A DNA stretch of 64,000 nucleotides from Sphingobacterium mizutaii (GTDB lineage: Bacteria > Bacteroidota > Bacteroidia > Sphingobacteriales > Sphingobacteriaceae). The number at the start of each line of letters is the position of its first letter. Position 1 is the first letter of the stretch. Positions 62,168-64,000 of the stretch are shown piece by piece. The notes beneath the pieces were generated by a model that ran no database searches, was not told the DNA's origin, and worked only from the letters and a program-made list of their open reading frames with translations. Position numbers and translations under genes: made by a program. The stretch is from NCBI RefSeq assembly GCF_900187125.1, contig NZ_LT906468.1:496001-560000 (forward strand). Direction: 5' to 3'.

Positions 62168-63010
62168 TTAGGTATAAAAAATTTCAAGTAATTGTTTGGC
62201 TTCTTTGACATCATGTACCCGCAATATTTGGGCACCACGTTCTAGAAGCAAGGTGTTTAGTGCGATAGTTCCAGGTAATACTTGGTCAGGGGTAGATTTT
62301 ATTTTTTTATAGAGCATAGATTTTCTGGAAATACCACCCAAGAGGGGCAATCCAAAATAATGAAGCTCATTGATGCGCATCAGAAGTTCATAATTCTGTT
62401 CAATGGTCTTTGCAAAACCATATCCAGGATCTAGGATGATATCTTTCACTCCTAATGCCCTGAGCTTTGCAATGCTATTGCCCAGACTTACTGCTACATC
62501 ATTCACGACATCATCATAATCAGTCATTTGTTGCATCGTTGCAGGTGTACCCCGCATGTGCATCAAAATATAAGGAAATTGAAGCCTAGCCACGGTATTG
62601 AACATCTCCTGATCCAAACTACCACCCGAAATATCGTTAATGATATGTACCCCTGCCTTTACACTGGCTTCGGCAACATCAGCACGAAAAGTATCAATGG
62701 ATAGAATAGCTTTAGGAAAATGTTTATGTATGGCTTCAATAATTGGTATAGCGCGATCTAATTCTTCTTGATGACTTATTTCTTTTGCTCCAGGTCGGCT
62801 TGAGTAAGCGCCGATATCAATGATATCCGCCCCTTCAGCAATTAGTTTCTCCGTATGCTCCAATGCCAGGTCTAAGGATTGATGCTGCCCAGCATCATAA
62901 AATGAATCTGGTGTCAGATTGAGAATCCCCATGATCCTTGGGACTTCAAAAGTCATGAGTCGATTGCCAAGGCGAATGCTCTGACAAGGAACGGGCTGAA
63001 AAACTGACAT
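62168..63010 (-). CDS. folP: Dihydropteroate synthase
   Basis: 280-aa folate-pathway TIM-barrel enzyme that joins p-aminobenzoate to the pterin diphosphate; target of sulfonamides. Motifs: IMGILNLTPDSFYDAG, GADIIDIGAYSSRPGA, INDISGG, ILDPGYGFAK and GISRKSM. The tail LLLERGAQILRVHDVKEAKQ is standard. Followed by brnQ after 5 bases. Confidence 0.97.
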   Translation of the reverse strand: MSVFQPVPCQSIRLGNRLMTFEVPRIMGILNLTPDSFYDAGQHQSLDLALEHTEKLIAEGADIIDIGAYSSRPGAKEISHQEELDRAIPIIEAIHKHFPKAILSIDTFRADVAEASVKAGVHIINDISGGSLDQEMFNTVARLQFPYILMHMRGTPATMQQMTDYDDVVNDVAVSLGNSIAKLRALGVKDIILDPGYGFAKTIEQNYELLMRINELHYFGLPLLGGISRKSMLYKKIKSTPDQVLPGTIALNTLLLERGAQILRVHDVKEAKQLLEIFYT

Positions 63011-63020
63011 TTACGTAAGA

Positions 63021-63059
63021 TTAATAAAAAAATAAGGCTGCAAATTCTCATTTGCAGCC
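63021..63059 (-). terminator. Terminator after the DUF4920 gene
   Basis: Stem GGCTGCAAA/TTTGCAGCC (63036-63059) with a 6-base loop; on the minus strand it is followed by TTATTTTTTTATT. It separates the Sua5-DUF4920 pair from folP. Confidence 0.85.
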
Positions 63060-63080
63060 CCCAAAATAAGTCTTTTGTGT

Positions 63081-63560
63081 CTACTTTACAACTAGAACTC
63101 CATCTGCAACCAAAGAAATATCTTTTCTTGGCTGATTAATTTTAGCAATTTCTTCTTTGCTCTTGCCCATATCCTCAGCATAATGCTTTTGCCACTCTAC
63201 CGTGGTTTCTTTCACTTTTGCCTTACCTTCCAATACCACTGTCTTACCAATGATATCTTGAGGAACGAAATAAGCATAGTCTGTAAAACGTACCATGATT
63301 GGCTCCTTGCCTTCTTCAGTTTTCAAGGTCAAGAAACATCCTTTTTTCGTACATACCTGAACCACCTCGCCCTGAACTTTTCCAGTATAGGATTCTGTTC
63401 CAGCTAGGTTCTTTTCAAGTTGTTTAACAGTGATAGCACCTTTTTTATCTATTTTCTTGCCATAGCTTACTCCAGCTTTTGCCGGTTGGATGGCAGTTTG
63501 TGCATGGCTAAATGCAATGAATGCAACCGCACAGATCAGTAAAGAGATAATCTTTTTCAT
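63081..63560 (-). CDS. DUF4920 domain protein, exported
   Basis: 159-aa protein with signal peptide MKKIISLLICAVAFIAFSHA. The OB-like domain (GKVQGEVVQVCTKKGCFLTL, MVRFTDYAYFVPQDIIGKTV) with a Cys-x4-Cys pair matches DUF4920. Periplasmic; function unknown. It begins 2 bases after the Sua5-type gene. Confidence 0.9.
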   Translation of the reverse strand: MKKIISLLICAVAFIAFSHAQTAIQPAKAGVSYGKKIDKKGAITVKQLEKNLAGTESYTGKVQGEVVQVCTKKGCFLTLKTEEGKEPIMVRFTDYAYFVPQDIIGKTVVLEGKAKVKETTVEWQKHYAEDMGKSKEEIAKINQPRKDISLVADGVLVVK

Positions 63561-63562
63561 AT

Positions 63563-64000
63563 TTATTTTCTAATAAATTCAAATTTTCCACTTGGATCCA
63601 ATTTCATGATCGTCGATGCCGTGCCATTTGATGGATCCTGTTGACCAAATTTAACAACATAATCCACTCCATTTACAATCTCATCAGAGACTTCCACGAA
63701 ATTCCTGGCTGAGGCTTCACCACTGATGTTCGCCGATGTAGAAACGATAGGTTTTCTGAACCTTTGTAACAACTGTTCACAAAATGGATGATTCACCACT
63801 CGGATCCCAATACTGCCATCTTCAGCAACCACATTGGCAGCCAAGTTCTTCGCATTAGAATAGATAATGGTCAATGGCTTATCCGTTGCTTCCAATAATT
63901 CATAAGCAACTTCAGGAACCTCGCTTACATAGCTCTGCAGCTGATTGTCATTGCCTAAAAGGATGATCATGCTCTTGCCTTTATCCCTTCCTTTCAATGC
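63563..64000 (-). CDS. L-threonylcarbamoyladenylate synthase (Sua5/YrdC), 5' end outside the window
   Basis: Partial gene: about 145 C-terminal codons lie in the window, and the reading frame is open to the edge. KGRDKGKSMIILLGN, GIRVVNHPFCEQLLQRFRKP, VSTSANISGEASARNF and PSNGTASTIMKLD match YrdC-domain proteins, which make the threonylcarbamoyl-AMP used for t6A in tRNA. No start codon is in view: the first codons seen are inside the KGRDKGKS motif. Confidence 0.9.
   Translation of the reverse strand, partial: ALKGRDKGKSMIILLGNDNQLQSYVSEVPEVAYELLEATDKPLTIIYSNAKNLAANVVAEDGSIGIRVVNHPFCEQLLQRFRKPIVSTSANISGEASARNFVEVSDEIVNGVDYVVKFGQQDPSNGTASTIMKLDPSGKFEFIRK

Overview
The window looks like chromosome of a Bacteroidota species, most likely a Sphingobacterium-like member of the Sphingobacteriaceae. 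The grounds are: moderately AT-rich DNA; several -7 boxes of the Bacteroidota form TAnnTTTG; a SusC/SusD pair; lipoproteins with a Cys-Lys-Lys start; an alternative complex III (act) cluster fused to an aa3-type oxidase operon; and the gene order hisB-hisH-hisA-hisF-hisIE. The assignment rests on reading proteins and motifs by eye; no database was searched. No tRNA, rRNA, CRISPR array, transposase or phage gene was seen.

Layout. 1-3.9 kb: the end of a histidine biosynthesis operon. 3.9-15.5 kb: housekeeping genes (WD40 protein, TspO/MBR-like membrane protein, free-Met sulfoxide reductase, RuvA, malic enzyme, PBP4, aminopeptidase P) separated by three gene-free islands (3907-4787, 7034-8007, 14281-15542). 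The islands are mosaics of the same small repeat modules, several of which fold into hairpins. 15.5-39.2 kb: a glycan-degrading region. It holds a GH29 fucosidase, a GH3 enzyme, a PUL-like unit on the minus strand (ROK regulator, SusC, SusD, GH29, sialidase-like protein), a divergent NagX/HGSNAT-like acetyltransferase, a GH95 fucosidase, a GH92 mannosidase and a divergent LacI regulator. rpsO and pnp, a collagen-like lipoprotein and a DUF493 protein lie among them. The enzyme set (fucosidases, mannosidase, sialidase-like, amino-sugar acetyltransferase) suggests animal- or fungal-type glycoprotein glycans as food; that is inference.

40.9-58.1 kb: one long plus-strand respiratory operon, actA-actB-actC-actD-actE-actF, coxB-coxA-ctaA-ctaB, two subunit III genes, subunit IV, a SCO-like protein, a DUF420 membrane protein and a conserved small protein, closed by a strong terminator. 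It encodes the path from quinol through alternative complex III to the terminal oxidase, with heme A synthesis. The SCO-like protein has no cysteine at all. 58.1-64 kb: DoxX, methionyl-tRNA synthetase, a branched-chain amino acid transporter, FolP, a DUF4920 protein and the 3' part of a Sua5/YrdC gene that leaves the window.

The most interesting observations are the repeat modules with compensatory base changes in their stems, the cysteine-less SCO, the array of TTTAGC half-sites between GH92 and lacI, and the sialidase-like protein that lacks the usual sialidase motif.
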